This document shows, piece by piece, positions 17,868 through 25,155 of a DNA stretch of 64,000 nt. Where the stretch lies: the NCBI RefSeq assembly GCF_014841115.1, contig NZ_JACYTP010000017.1, positions 30,953-94,952 on the forward strand. Reading direction: 5' to 3'. The notes beneath the pieces were generated by a model. It worked only from the letters and a program-made list of their open reading frames with translations. It was not told where the DNA came from and made no database searches. The DNA comes from Photobacterium arenosum. Lineage in GTDB: Bacteria > Pseudomonadota > Gammaproteobacteria > Enterobacterales > Vibrionaceae. Made by a program: the position numbers and the translations under genes. Every line of letters starts with the position of its first letter. Within the stretch, counting starts at the first letter, position 1.

Positions 17868-18363
17868 TTCACGAAAACAACAATAACAAGTAACAAGTAG
17901 AAACAATTTGAAAAACAGTGACCAAAATCCGTACAAACAAAAAAATACGATACGCAGTGGTTAAGGTTTAGCCATTTTCATTAGTGTGCCTCAGAATAGT
18001 CCACCGCTCCTTATCGAGATTTCGGTGTGGGTCCGATAACTATTCCATTAATCTACAATAGAAATTATCAGCAGGAATCGACAGCTAATCTGTTTATCAG
18101 GAATTACCTGAGTTGTTCGTCGCTGCTTCCTGATGTCAGAAGCCGATAAATCGAGCAAATCATGGTTTTTACAGCATTTTTGATAGCTGGCTTATTAATT
18201 GGCGTGCTAGAATTTTGGCTTTACTGAAGGTCTGGCTGAAAAAGATAAACCATCACGTCAGCTAACTACTCAGACAACCTGAATCAATAAGTGCTTTTGC
18301 CGTTTCTATCACGCAACAATCCATCGCCTGATGTTCCGTGCGGCAACAAGGTGGGAGAGCAAC
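17868..18363. other. Long intergenic region between irpA and the MarR gene
   Basis: Nearly 500 bp without an established gene, lying upstream of both flanking divergent genes, so it must hold both promoters. It is AT-rich near irpA. The only open frame of note is a 21-codon hydrophobic ORF at 18162-18227, listed separately. No repeat, tRNA or clear terminator is visible. Confidence 0.5.
18162..18227 (+). CDS. Possible 21-residue hydrophobic peptide
   Basis: ATG at 18162 to TGA at 18227 encodes a peptide made almost wholly of membrane-type residues (A, L, I, V, F, G, W, Y) with a single glutamate, enough for one membrane span. The ribosome site is weak (CGAG eight bases upstream). Such ORFs can arise by chance in AT-rich DNA. 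It is listed because the composition matches known small membrane peptides. Confidence 0.2.
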   Translation: MVFTAFLIAGLLIGVLEFWLY

Positions 18364-18864
18364 ATGGACAAACATGAAGAAGTCCTCATCGCCCTGCGAC
18401 AAATAATCCGAGCGATCGACCTGCATTCAAGACAACTGAACAAATCAACCGGTCTGACCGGACCGCAATTGGTACTCATGAAAGCCATACGCGATTCAGG
18501 TGAAGTGACTATTCGCCAGCTTTCCAGCAACACCAATATGAGTCAGGCAACAGCAACAACGATTCTTGACCGATTGGAAAAACGTGGCCTTGTCATCAGA
18601 GAAAGAAGCAAGCTGGATAAACGAAAAGTACATGCGCATCTCACCGCGGAAGGCTTGGCTAATCTGGATAAAGCCCCGCTGCCTTTGCAGGAAAGTTTTG
18701 TTTCCCGTTTTCAGCAGTTAGACGAGTGGGAACAGTCGCTGCTGCTATCGTCGGTACAGCGCATTTCTTCCATGATGAATGCCGAACATCTGGATGTGGC
18801 ACCTATGCTTGAAGTGGGCAGTATTACGCAGACGCATCCCGACGATACCTCAGGCCACCACTAA
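18364..18864 (+). CDS. MarR-family regulator, CosR-like
   Basis: 166 residues with a MarR winged helix: TGLTGPQLVLMKAI, then recognition region NMSQATATTILDRLEKRGLV and wing RSKLDKRKVHAHLT. The N-terminus (MDKHEEVLIALRQIIRAID) and the tail ending in HLDVAPMLEVGSI resemble the CosR group of vibrios, which represses compatible-solute synthesis and transport at low salinity. No osmolyte gene lies next to it, so this is inferred from protein resemblance only. The start is fixed by GGGAGAGC before the ATG at 18364. A clear terminator follows. Confidence 0.82.
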   Translation: MDKHEEVLIALRQIIRAIDLHSRQLNKSTGLTGPQLVLMKAIRDSGEVTIRQLSSNTNMSQATATTILDRLEKRGLVIRERSKLDKRKVHAHLTAEGLANLDKAPLPLQESFVSRFQQLDEWEQSLLLSSVQRISSMMNAEHLDVAPMLEVGSITQTHPDDTSGHH

Positions 18865-18875
18865 GCTTCCTTTCT

Positions 18876-18918
18876 GATAAACCGCCGGACAGTTTACTGG
18901 CGGTTTATCTGTTATTTT
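18876..18918 (+). terminator. Terminator of the MarR gene
   Basis: An 11-bp stem, GATAAACCGCC (18876-18886) and GGCGGTTTATC (18899-18909), has a 12-base loop and is followed by a T-rich stretch ending TTATTTT. Confidence 0.8.
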
Positions 18919-18998
18919 CCCGCTCGACCATCGCCTCCCCCCGCTGGCTTTGCTATCATCGATTCCAACTATTCATCAATAATGCACCAGGAGCTATT

Positions 18999-19859
18999 GT
19001 GCTGCTTGAAGGTGTGGAAACATTACTGGTACTTGCAAAAGAAGGCACCATGAGCCGTGCCGGCAGCCGTTTATACATCAGCCAGAGTGCTGTCAGTAAA
19101 CGTATCGCCAGGCTTGAACAACGGTTAGGCAAAAAGCTGATTGTGCCTGATGGCCGGAATATCAAGTTAACCCCGGATGCGCAGGCATTAGTGGCGCAGG
19201 TCGGCCCCGGTTTCAATGAATTAAAAGGCCAGATCTTCGATCAACAGGCCATCCGGGATCATAGCCCGGTTATTCTGGCCTGTTCTGAAACCCTGGTCGC
19301 GGGTTATCTTGCCGCCTTAATGGGAAGCTTTCTGAAAGACGACCCTCATATAGTGCTCAATACCCACCACACTCCCGTTATTGTAGAGAGAGTACAGGCC
19401 GGTGATGCAACCGTCGGGTTTTGTGCCGGTCACCTGCCCGCCCATCACGGACTTCAGGCCAGGCATCTATTCGATGAGCCTTTTACTGTGGTGTTCAATC
19501 AGCCGCTGGATGAGGCACCAGAGTGCCTGCTGACCAATGATCTCAGCAATCCTGCCAATGCCTATCAGGCGGGATTATTGCAGCAGGCGGGGATCCGCCC
19601 TTTGATGGAAATGGACTCTTACACCGCAGCCGCCAAACTGGCATTGGGCGGAGCAGCCCCTGCACTGGTGCCGCTTTCTGTGGTGAAAACACTGGCAATC
19701 AAAGAACAGCATTGCCAGCATTTTGCGTTTCTTGATGGCTTTGCCCGGCCCATTTATCTTTGCTACCGACAACACAGCTACCGCTCAGAACGTGTTAAGC
19801 ACCTTATTGAAACCATTGCGGATTTTGTTCCCACAGCAGCTTTACTGCCATCAGCATAG
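18999..19859 (+). CDS. LysR-type regulator
   Basis: 286 residues with the LysR DNA-binding domain in residues 1-60 (AKEGTMSRAGSRLYISQSAV, SKRIARLEQRLGKKL) and a divergent effector domain. The start is a GTG at 18999 with AGGAG upstream. The target is unknown; the adjacent TauE/SafE permease is on the opposite strand and convergent, which is unusual for a LysR/target pair. The last 56 bp of this gene overlap the last 56 bp of the permease gene, so both C-termini are encoded on the same DNA. Confidence 0.85.
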   Translation: MLLEGVETLLVLAKEGTMSRAGSRLYISQSAVSKRIARLEQRLGKKLIVPDGRNIKLTPDAQALVAQVGPGFNELKGQIFDQQAIRDHSPVILACSETLVAGYLAALMGSFLKDDPHIVLNTHHTPVIVERVQAGDATVGFCAGHLPAHHGLQARHLFDEPFTVVFNQPLDEAPECLLTNDLSNPANAYQAGLLQQAGIRPLMEMDSYTAAAKLALGGAAPALVPLSVVKTLAIKEQHCQHFAFLDGFARPIYLCYRQHSYRSERVKHLIETIADFVPTAALLPSA

Positions 19860-20574
19860 ACATGATCACCACCATAGGACGAATTAACTTTCGTCCGTTA
19901 CTGACCACAATTTTGGCACCGATCCTGGCACCGATGAATCCACCTACCGCCATCACCAGGCCAATCTCCCATACCGGCAGCCCTGCCATGATAAAGAACA
20001 TCAGTGCGGCAATGTTGGAAGTGAAATTCAGCACTTTGGTACGGGCTGTCGCTTCCACTATGCCCAGACCGGCTAAAGTGACAAAGCAAATGGTAAACAA
20101 TGAGCCGGTTCCCGGCCCGAAAAAACCATCATAAAAACCAATGCTGGTGCCGACAGTAAAGGCAAAAAGACCGTCAGAAATCTTAGCTTTACCGCCATGT
20201 ACACTGGCCTGGGGCGCAAACAGAAAATACAGAGAAATAACAATCAGCAAAGCAGGAATCATAGTCGTCAGCAACCCTGCATCAATCACTTGCACCAATT
20301 CCGCACCCACGGCTGAACCGACAAAAGTACAGATTATTGCCAGCACCATTTGCCGGAGATCGACCAGGCCGTTACGCACAAAATAATAGGTAGCCGAAAA
20401 ACTGCCAAAGGAGCTTTGCAGTTTATTGGTTGCCAGAGCCTGTGTTGGCGGCACGCCGGCTGCCAATAACGCAGGCACGGTCAGCAACCCGCCGCCACCC
20501 GCAATAGCATCAATAAAAGCAGCCAGACCGGCCACAAAGAATAAAATAGCGAGAATGTCTAAAGAGATGTCCAT
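19804..20574 (-). CDS. TauE/SafE family anion permease (YfcA-like)
   Basis: 256 residues, about eight membrane helices, with the family hallmarks IDAIAGGGGLLTVPALLAAG (residues 21-40), ATNKLQSSFGS and, in the second half, GFYDGFFGPGTGS and RTKVLNFTSN. The family moves sulphite, sulphonates or related organic anions; the substrate here is not readable. The start is the ATG at 20574 with AGGAAG upstream rather than the more distal in-frame codons. It is convergent and overlapping with the LysR gene. Confidence 0.87.
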   Translation of the reverse strand: MDISLDILAILFFVAGLAAFIDAIAGGGGLLTVPALLAAGVPPTQALATNKLQSSFGSFSATYYFVRNGLVDLRQMVLAIICTFVGSAVGAELVQVIDAGLLTTMIPALLIVISLYFLFAPQASVHGGKAKISDGLFAFTVGTSIGFYDGFFGPGTGSLFTICFVTLAGLGIVEATARTKVLNFTSNIAALMFFIMAGLPVWEIGLVMAVGGFIGARIGAKIVVSNGRKLIRPMVVIMSMLMAVKLLWEQNPQWFQ

Positions 20575-20729
20575 ACTTCTTCCTGAAAACGATGGGGACC
20601 TGTACCCATAGGCCGGAAAAATTAGCATCACTCAGAACCCGTTAACAGCGAAAGCTGAGATATCAATTCATTCCCTAATGGAATCAATCAAGCACTAAGA
20701 CGACTTGAGTGCCTGTCCGTCTTTGGCGG

Positions 20730-20767
20730 CCGGTTTTGGGGCAGCCGGTTTTGGGCGACCGGTTTGG
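20730..20767. repeat. Three short tandem copies of CCGGTTT(T)GG
   Basis: CCGGTTTTGGG occurs at 20730-20740 and 20745-20755, and CCGGTTTGG at 20759-20767, at spacings of 15 and 14 bp. It is GC-rich in an otherwise ordinary intergenic region, between the permease gene and the small ORF at 20819. It may be a remnant of coding repeats or a protein-binding array. Confidence 0.55.
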
Positions 20768-20818
20768 CCGTCCGGCGCTGGCGTAACAGATCTACACTTA
20801 ACATGGAGGTAGAAGCGT

Positions 20819-20962
20819 ATGTATATCGAGATTCAGCGCTCTGAGCTCAGTGCCGGTTTGTCACAAGCAGGAAACTTACAGGAGTGGGTAGATGCTGCTA
20901 TTCAGGCGCTGGAGGACTTACTGAAGTCCCCGCAAGATTATCTGAAAGGATCAGAATCATGA
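20819..20962 (+). CDS. Small unknown protein (47 residues)
   Basis: ATG 20819 to TGA 20962, with a strong Shine-Dalgarno (GGAGGT eight bases upstream). The product begins MYIEIQRSELSAGLS and continues as an amphipathic helix-forming sequence (EWVDAAIQALEDLLKS), acidic, with no membrane span or signal. No family is recognised. It is convergent with the PEP-CTERM gene, whose terminator begins at its stop codon. The ribosome site and helix-like composition argue for a real gene; the function is unknown. Confidence 0.5.
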   Translation: MYIEIQRSELSAGLSQAGNLQEWVDAAIQALEDLLKSPQDYLKGSES

Positions 20963-20986
20963 AAAAAGGGAGTGAACACTCCCTTT
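20962..20986 (-). terminator. Terminator of the PEP-CTERM gene
   Basis: A perfect inverted repeat, AAAGGGAGTG (20965-20974) and CACTCCCTTT (20977-20986), is followed on the minus strand by six T residues. It lies 26 bp past the stop codon of the gene at 21012. Confidence 0.85.
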
Positions 20987-21011
20987 CCGGCTTATGGTTT
21001 TATGACATCGT

Positions 21012-21857
21012 TCATGATTGCGTAATGCGTCGTCTGCGTTGGCTTCTTAATAGCCCTAATAAGCCAAGGCCAAGTAATGCCAAGCTACCCGGCTCTGATA
21101 CGGGCGTTGGCGGATCACCACCATCCGGATCAAATGCCACCTGGTCATGTGCCCACTCTTCAAAGCCTGAATCAAACTCAGAGAAGCTGGAGTAGAGAAC
21201 GAAATTGTTCTGACCGGCGGGAATATTGGCAAAGTAATTCTCATTGATTAAGAACACTAAATCCGTCGCACCGCTACCTGGGCCGTTGTTATTCTTGCTG
21301 GTATCCAAACGCACAGAGTTATCCTGAAAAGCACCATTGTCATCCCAGTCCAGACTCCAGAGCAAAGTACTATTCTGCAAGTTCGCAATATCATCCACAT
21401 TCTGGCTGGCAACACTTGTTGAGAACAGCATCAGGTTAGTGAGCACGATTTCATTATTATTACCGGTTTCATTAGCATCGAGAATAAAGGCATAGAAACC
21501 ATCCAGTGACTGCAATTCAGAGAAGGTGACATCACGGGTAAAATTACCCGACGGGTGCTGATCCATCATATAAGGATCAGTGGTGCTGGTATTAAAACCT
21601 TCCTGGATACCGTTTCCATCCCCATTGCTGTTCCCATTCCCGTTACCGTTTCCGCTTTCCTGAACACGAAGAAATGATCCCAGATTACCCGACCCGGCCC
21701 CGGTTTGCTGATAAACAGCCACATAGCTGTCACCTTGGTTGCCCATCGTCAATACTGCCTGATCCACACCCGGTGCCGCTAAATTGATTTCAGCAGCATT
21801 GACTGAAGTGCCAAAACAGCACAATGCCGTCAATGTTAACCCATTCAATAACTTCAT
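21012..21857 (-). CDS. PEP-CTERM sorted surface/exported protein
   Basis: 281 residues with three visible parts. There is an N-terminal signal peptide (to about residue 21, VNA-AE). A beta-rich, Asn/Asp/Gly-rich mature domain has a Gly-Asn repeat patch at residues 69-83. The C-terminus is a tripartite sorting signal: SEP at residues 254-256, a hydrophobic helix (GSLALLGLGLLGLL) and an arginine cluster (RRRR). This is the PEP-CTERM tag recognised by exosortase, which processes proteins in exopolysaccharide-associated export. No exosortase gene lies in the window. The function of the mature domain is unknown. The gene has its own terminator. Confidence 0.8.
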   Translation of the reverse strand: MKLLNGLTLTALCCFGTSVNAAEINLAAPGVDQAVLTMGNQGDSYVAVYQQTGAGSGNLGSFLRVQESGNGNGNGNSNGDGNGIQEGFNTSTTDPYMMDQHPSGNFTRDVTFSELQSLDGFYAFILDANETGNNNEIVLTNLMLFSTSVASQNVDDIANLQNSTLLWSLDWDDNGAFQDNSVRLDTSKNNNGPGSGATDLVFLINENYFANIPAGQNNFVLYSSFSEFDSGFEEWAHDQVAFDPDGGDPPTPVSEPGSLALLGLGLLGLLRSQRRRRITQS

Positions 21858-21991
21858 GCCTTGCTCTCCAATCTACAACATGAGTAACTAGGCTATGCAA
21901 GCAGCAAGCCACCTTATAATGCTTTGTTTTTATTTACAAAAATAAGGTGAACAAAGAGAGGGTGTAAAAGAAATCGACAGCCAGCCCTTTG

Positions 21992-22462
21992 CTATTCAGA
22001 GGCCTTTCGCGTCATTTCAGCCGACAAGGTTAACTGCACCATAACATACCGCTTAAACACTTCACTCAGGGGCTGAGTATCCAGTGCCTGTTGCATACAG
22101 CGAAGCCATGCTGCTTTCTCGGCGCTGTTCAGGCGAACCCGCCGCTGATTGGTATTCAGGTAACGCCGACCATTCGATTTAGTGTACAGCGGCACTTCAC
22201 CCCGTATCCAGGTCAGCAGAAAAGTCGCCAGCGTTTCACGAAAATCAGTGAGATCGTCCGGATACTTGGCGCGAATTACAGCCAGTTCGGGTTGCGTTTC
22301 CATACACTGACAAAATGCATCGGCCAGTTTACGAATACCCGCGTCGCCACCTGCAGCATTCAACCGGTTGTTTCCAGATGAGAAATCCAGAATGTCACCG
22401 CTTACAATATCGGATATATCACGTTCGGGAGGTATCACAACAGCGCCCATTACAAAAAACAC
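21992..22462 (-). CDS. Truncated-haemoglobin-like protein lacking haem ligands
   Basis: 156 residues that align without gaps to group II truncated globins: LADAFCQCMETQPELAVIRA, FLLTWIRGEVPLYT and EKAAWLRCMQQAL, with the conserved G8 tryptophan at W119. The proximal F8 histidine position is Q106 and the B10 tyrosine position is C51, so normal haem coordination is not expected. It may be a regulatory or sensor globin derivative, or a decaying gene. The start could be GTG 22462 or ATG 22450; neither has a good ribosome site. Confidence 0.7.
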   Translation of the reverse strand: MFFVMGAVVIPPERDISDIVSGDILDFSSGNNRLNAAGGDAGIRKLADAFCQCMETQPELAVIRAKYPDDLTDFRETLATFLLTWIRGEVPLYTKSNGRRYLNTNQRRVRLNSAEKAAWLRCMQQALDTQPLSEVFKRYVMVQLTLSAEMTRKASE

Positions 22463-22527
22463 AGCTATGTATTAATTATCGGCAAAATACTGCCAGTTGA
22501 GGTAAAAATCTGTATTCGAAATGGGAC

Positions 22528-22560
22528 AAAAGAAAGCCTTCACAACACTGTGAAGGCTTT
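22528..22560 (-). terminator. Terminator of the Sel1-repeat gene
   Basis: A perfect 12-bp stem, AAAGCCTTCACA (22533-22544) and TGTGAAGGCTTT (22549-22560), has a four-base loop. On the minus strand it runs into TTTCTTTTG, 54 bp past the stop of the gene at 22615. Confidence 0.85.
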
Positions 22561-22614
22561 AATGCATAACAGGAGAAGAAATAACCGTTCAGGTGTTGTT
22601 ATGCGAAATGGGTA

Positions 22615-23439
22615 TTACAATGAAGCGCTGTAAATCGTCTGGTTTTGCTGATATAGCCTTAAGCGCTGAGTAAACTTCGCAATGCGTTGCGCTTCTGCGT
22701 CCTGCTCCAATTTATCAAGGGCGATTTCCTGCGCTCTGACAGCCTGATTAAATTGACCGCAGGCTGCATAAGCGGCAGCGAGATTGTCATAATCACCCGC
22801 ATCTGCCTCTGACTTTTTGACTAACTGTTTAGCCAGCTTCAGCGCTAAATGGCCGTCGCGTGCTTTTTCATCTGAGCAGGTTGCGTATAACCAGACCAGA
22901 TTACGCTTTGAATCCAGTGAGCCGCCATTCGACGCCTGAGTAAACCAGTGAATAGCTTTACCGCAGTTCACCTCGCCTGCAGCGCCGGAAGCATAATAAT
23001 TGCCCAGCTCGACCATGGCAGGGATATCACCTTCATTGGCCGCCTTGCTGTACCAGTTGATTGCCAGCTCATTATTCTGCGGCAGCAACTGGCCTTTTTT
23101 GAACAGATCGCCGATCATCGTTTTCACTTCAGGCATATCTACCGCGGCTTTTTCCAGCCAGTAAAGCCCTTTCAGTGGATCGGCCTCAATGCCGCTATTC
23201 CCTTCCAGATATGCCCGGCCCAGAAAAAGCTGCATATTCTTATCACCCGCTTCCGCTTCTAGCTCCACGTATTTAAGTGTGGATTTCAGGTGATTAGTCG
23301 GTTTTGTGGTCACAGATGCCTGAACCGGATGTATACCATACGCCATCACAGCAACACCCAATACTGAACTGAGTGCAATTTGTTTTAGTAGTGTGAGTCC
23401 ATTCAACGCCGGTGAAAGCAATTTGCCACTGAAAGTCAT
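22615..23439 (-). CDS. Sel1-like (TPR-type) repeat exported protein
   Basis: 274 residues from ATG 23439 with a hydrophobic export segment (about residues 18-42, ending VQA-SV). Several Sel1-like repeats follow, recognisable from A-x-x-x-L-G-x-x-Y and A-x-x-W-x-x-K-A-A patterns: FLGRAYLEG, GLYWLEKAAV, AINWYSKAANEGD, ELGNYYASGAA, AIHWFTQASNGG. Sel1 repeats mediate protein-protein contacts; the partner is unknown. A GTG nine codons upstream is in frame but the ATG follows AGAGAAAC. Confidence 0.8.
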   Translation of the reverse strand: MTFSGKLLSPALNGLTLLKQIALSSVLGVAVMAYGIHPVQASVTTKPTNHLKSTLKYVELEAEAGDKNMQLFLGRAYLEGNSGIEADPLKGLYWLEKAAVDMPEVKTMIGDLFKKGQLLPQNNELAINWYSKAANEGDIPAMVELGNYYASGAAGEVNCGKAIHWFTQASNGGSLDSKRNLVWLYATCSDEKARDGHLALKLAKQLVKKSEADAGDYDNLAAAYAACGQFNQAVRAQEIALDKLEQDAEAQRIAKFTQRLRLYQQNQTIYSASL

Positions 23440-23700
23440 AGTTGTTTCTCTTTGGTTCCTGTACACGCAATGGAAAGAACTTTAATGAATGGAAGGTCAA
23501 AAAACAACCAGACCTATCTGGGCAATCGCGACTAAAAACATCGACATTGTTTATAAACAGGACGGGAATCAAAGAGTTGTTCTGAACGTACTAAGATTAT
23601 TTTTGCGCAAAAATGAGATATTGATCTTGTGTAAAAAGCTAAAATTACGCATTTTCAGCATTATCGACTAGATGTTCAGCAGAAATTCAAGCTTGTGGCA
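23440..23700. other. Intergenic region upstream of the Sel1 gene
   Basis: With the terminator that follows, 315 bp lie between coding regions here. This part presumably contains the Sel1 gene promoter. The A/T-rich short plus-strand frames are without ribosome sites. I see no repeat or RNA-like structure. Confidence 0.4.
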
Positions 23701-23733
23701 AAAAGAAACCGGTCGAACAAAGTCGACCGGTTG
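23701..23733 (-). terminator. Terminator of the DUF4382-like lipoprotein gene
   Basis: A perfect 10-bp stem, AACCGGTCGA (23708-23717) and TCGACCGGTT (23724-23733), has a six-base loop and is followed on the minus strand by TTTCTTTTTG. Confidence 0.85.
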
Positions 23734-23754
23734 TGTTTACATCAACCCGATAAC

Positions 23755-24795
23755 TCAGTAGATGTCATAGTTACCGTCTGCGTTATCTGTCACTTCAACA
23801 TCGTAGTTGCCGTAACCGGAGAATTCGGGAATAGCATCATCGACATCACACATGATTTCGAAGTCATAGTATCCTTTCGGAATACTTGCCATACCGTAAG
23901 AATAGCCCCCGTTATCATCCTCACTTGCAGTGGTCACATAATCAGGATCACCTGAGCTTGGGCCATCGGAGTGAGATTTAAACAGATAAATCAGTTTCAG
24001 GCTGTCCTGCACGCAAGCCGAGTCCAGAATATCACCCACGACATCGATAGCATCCAGTTTATTCACCAGCCACATCCCTTTACCTGACAGCCCGTAAGCA
24101 CCGTTATCCTGTATGTTAAAGGCACTATAAGGGTCAATCATCATGGAATAGGTTTGTGGGTAACCATACTTATCTTTCAGGTTAAAGCCCGCAAATTCCA
24201 GCTTACCGCCCAGATCAATTTTCTTGTAGTCACCATCATATTCCTGAACATAGGAATAAGGGCTACCGGTATTGATATCAATATCGCCATCAAGATCAAC
24301 ATCATAACCACCACCGTAACTACCCTGGTCGTTGATATTCAGAGTCACACTGACATAATCATCAACCGGCAGACCCACGCCTTTGAGCAGATAAGCCAAA
24401 TCATTGCTCATATGCAGTAAATCAATCAGCACCATGCCTTCTGGCAGCGCATCATTGATAATTTCTGATGGTGGCACACAATCTGGATCCGACTTCAGCG
24501 CCTGTTCAATCACTTCATTGGTGTATTCAATAATATTACCGGCACTGCCTTTGATTTCCAGGCCCGTAATGGCCAGACACACTTTACGTGGACCATCATA
24601 ACCGTCTCCAGGACTACCAGGGCCACCGGGATCACCAGGATCCGTACCCGGGTTTTCAGGTACTTCAATTGTGACGGGTACTTCCTGCTGACCATCTGAA
24701 TCTAATGGTGTATTCGCAGCATTATCCGCACTGTCTGAATCACTACAACCCGCCACTGCCATCATGGCGAGCATTAATAGAATTATACTTTTCAT
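23755..24795 (-). CDS. DUF4382-like lipoprotein
   Basis: 346 residues from ATG 24795, which has AGGGG upstream. The signal peptide ends in a lipobox (MAVAGC, cysteine at residue 16). A Pro/Gly/Asp-rich linker (about residues 45-66) is followed by a domain with ITGLEIKGSAG, a segment MVLIDLLHMSNDLAYLLKG and LPVDDYVSVTLNIN. These recall the DUF4382 pattern of strand, I-D-L-L, L-L and L-P-x-x-x-Y. The acidic loop DVDLDGDIDINTG could bind calcium. Localisation is probably the outer membrane; function unknown. The domain call is from motif resemblance only. Confidence 0.65.
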   Translation of the reverse strand: MKSIILLMLAMMAVAGCSDSDSADNAANTPLDSDGQQEVPVTIEVPENPGTDPGDPGGPGSPGDGYDGPRKVCLAITGLEIKGSAGNIIEYTNEVIEQALKSDPDCVPPSEIINDALPEGMVLIDLLHMSNDLAYLLKGVGLPVDDYVSVTLNINDQGSYGGGYDVDLDGDIDINTGSPYSYVQEYDGDYKKIDLGGKLEFAGFNLKDKYGYPQTYSMMIDPYSAFNIQDNGAYGLSGKGMWLVNKLDAIDVVGDILDSACVQDSLKLIYLFKSHSDGPSSGDPDYVTTASEDDNGGYSYGMASIPKGYYDFEIMCDVDDAIPEFSGYGNYDVEVTDNADGNYDIY

Positions 24796-25108
24796 GTCAT
24801 CACCCCTACGACAAAACTTATTCATTCGTTATTCACTATTCACTCAACCCGACCGCCACGCCTGAAACATGCATTGAGTGGTTAGTCAGATGGCCGACTC
24901 CAACACTAAAATTCTAGGCACTCTATCGAGCCCCAAAGCGCTATCGACTGTGACACTAACGATTGAGAAACAGGTCTTAGGAACAAGACAAAACTGACCG
25001 CATGATGATGCAAAACAGGATAAAAAGAGGCGAAGTGATCGCTCAGACAACGCTTGATACAAAAGCCCTCAAGTCAGAGGGCTGGAGAGAACAGGAAAAA
25101 GATAGGAC
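24796..25108. other. Intergenic region between the lipoprotein gene and mukB
   Basis: With the mukB terminator, 360 bp lie between coding regions here. It marks the left-hand edge, on the mukB side, of the accessory block and must hold the lipoprotein promoter. I see no repeat, integrase remnant or attachment-like duplication. Confidence 0.4.
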
Positions 25109-25140
25109 AAAAAAAACCAGCATGATTCCACGCTGGTTTT
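25109..25140 (-). terminator. Terminator of the mukFEB operon
   Basis: A 9-bp stem, AAAACCAGC (25113-25121) and GCTGGTTTT (25132-25140), has a ten-base loop and is followed on the minus strand by a run of eight T residues, 16 bp after the mukB stop. Confidence 0.85.
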
Positions 25141-25155
25141 CGTTTTTCGTCAGGT

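Noticed and set aside
20690..20804. Minus-strand 37-codon arginine-rich frame across the CCGGTTT repeats
   Set aside because: No ribosome site; its composition follows from the GC-rich repeat. The plus-strand 47-codon ORF is better supported.
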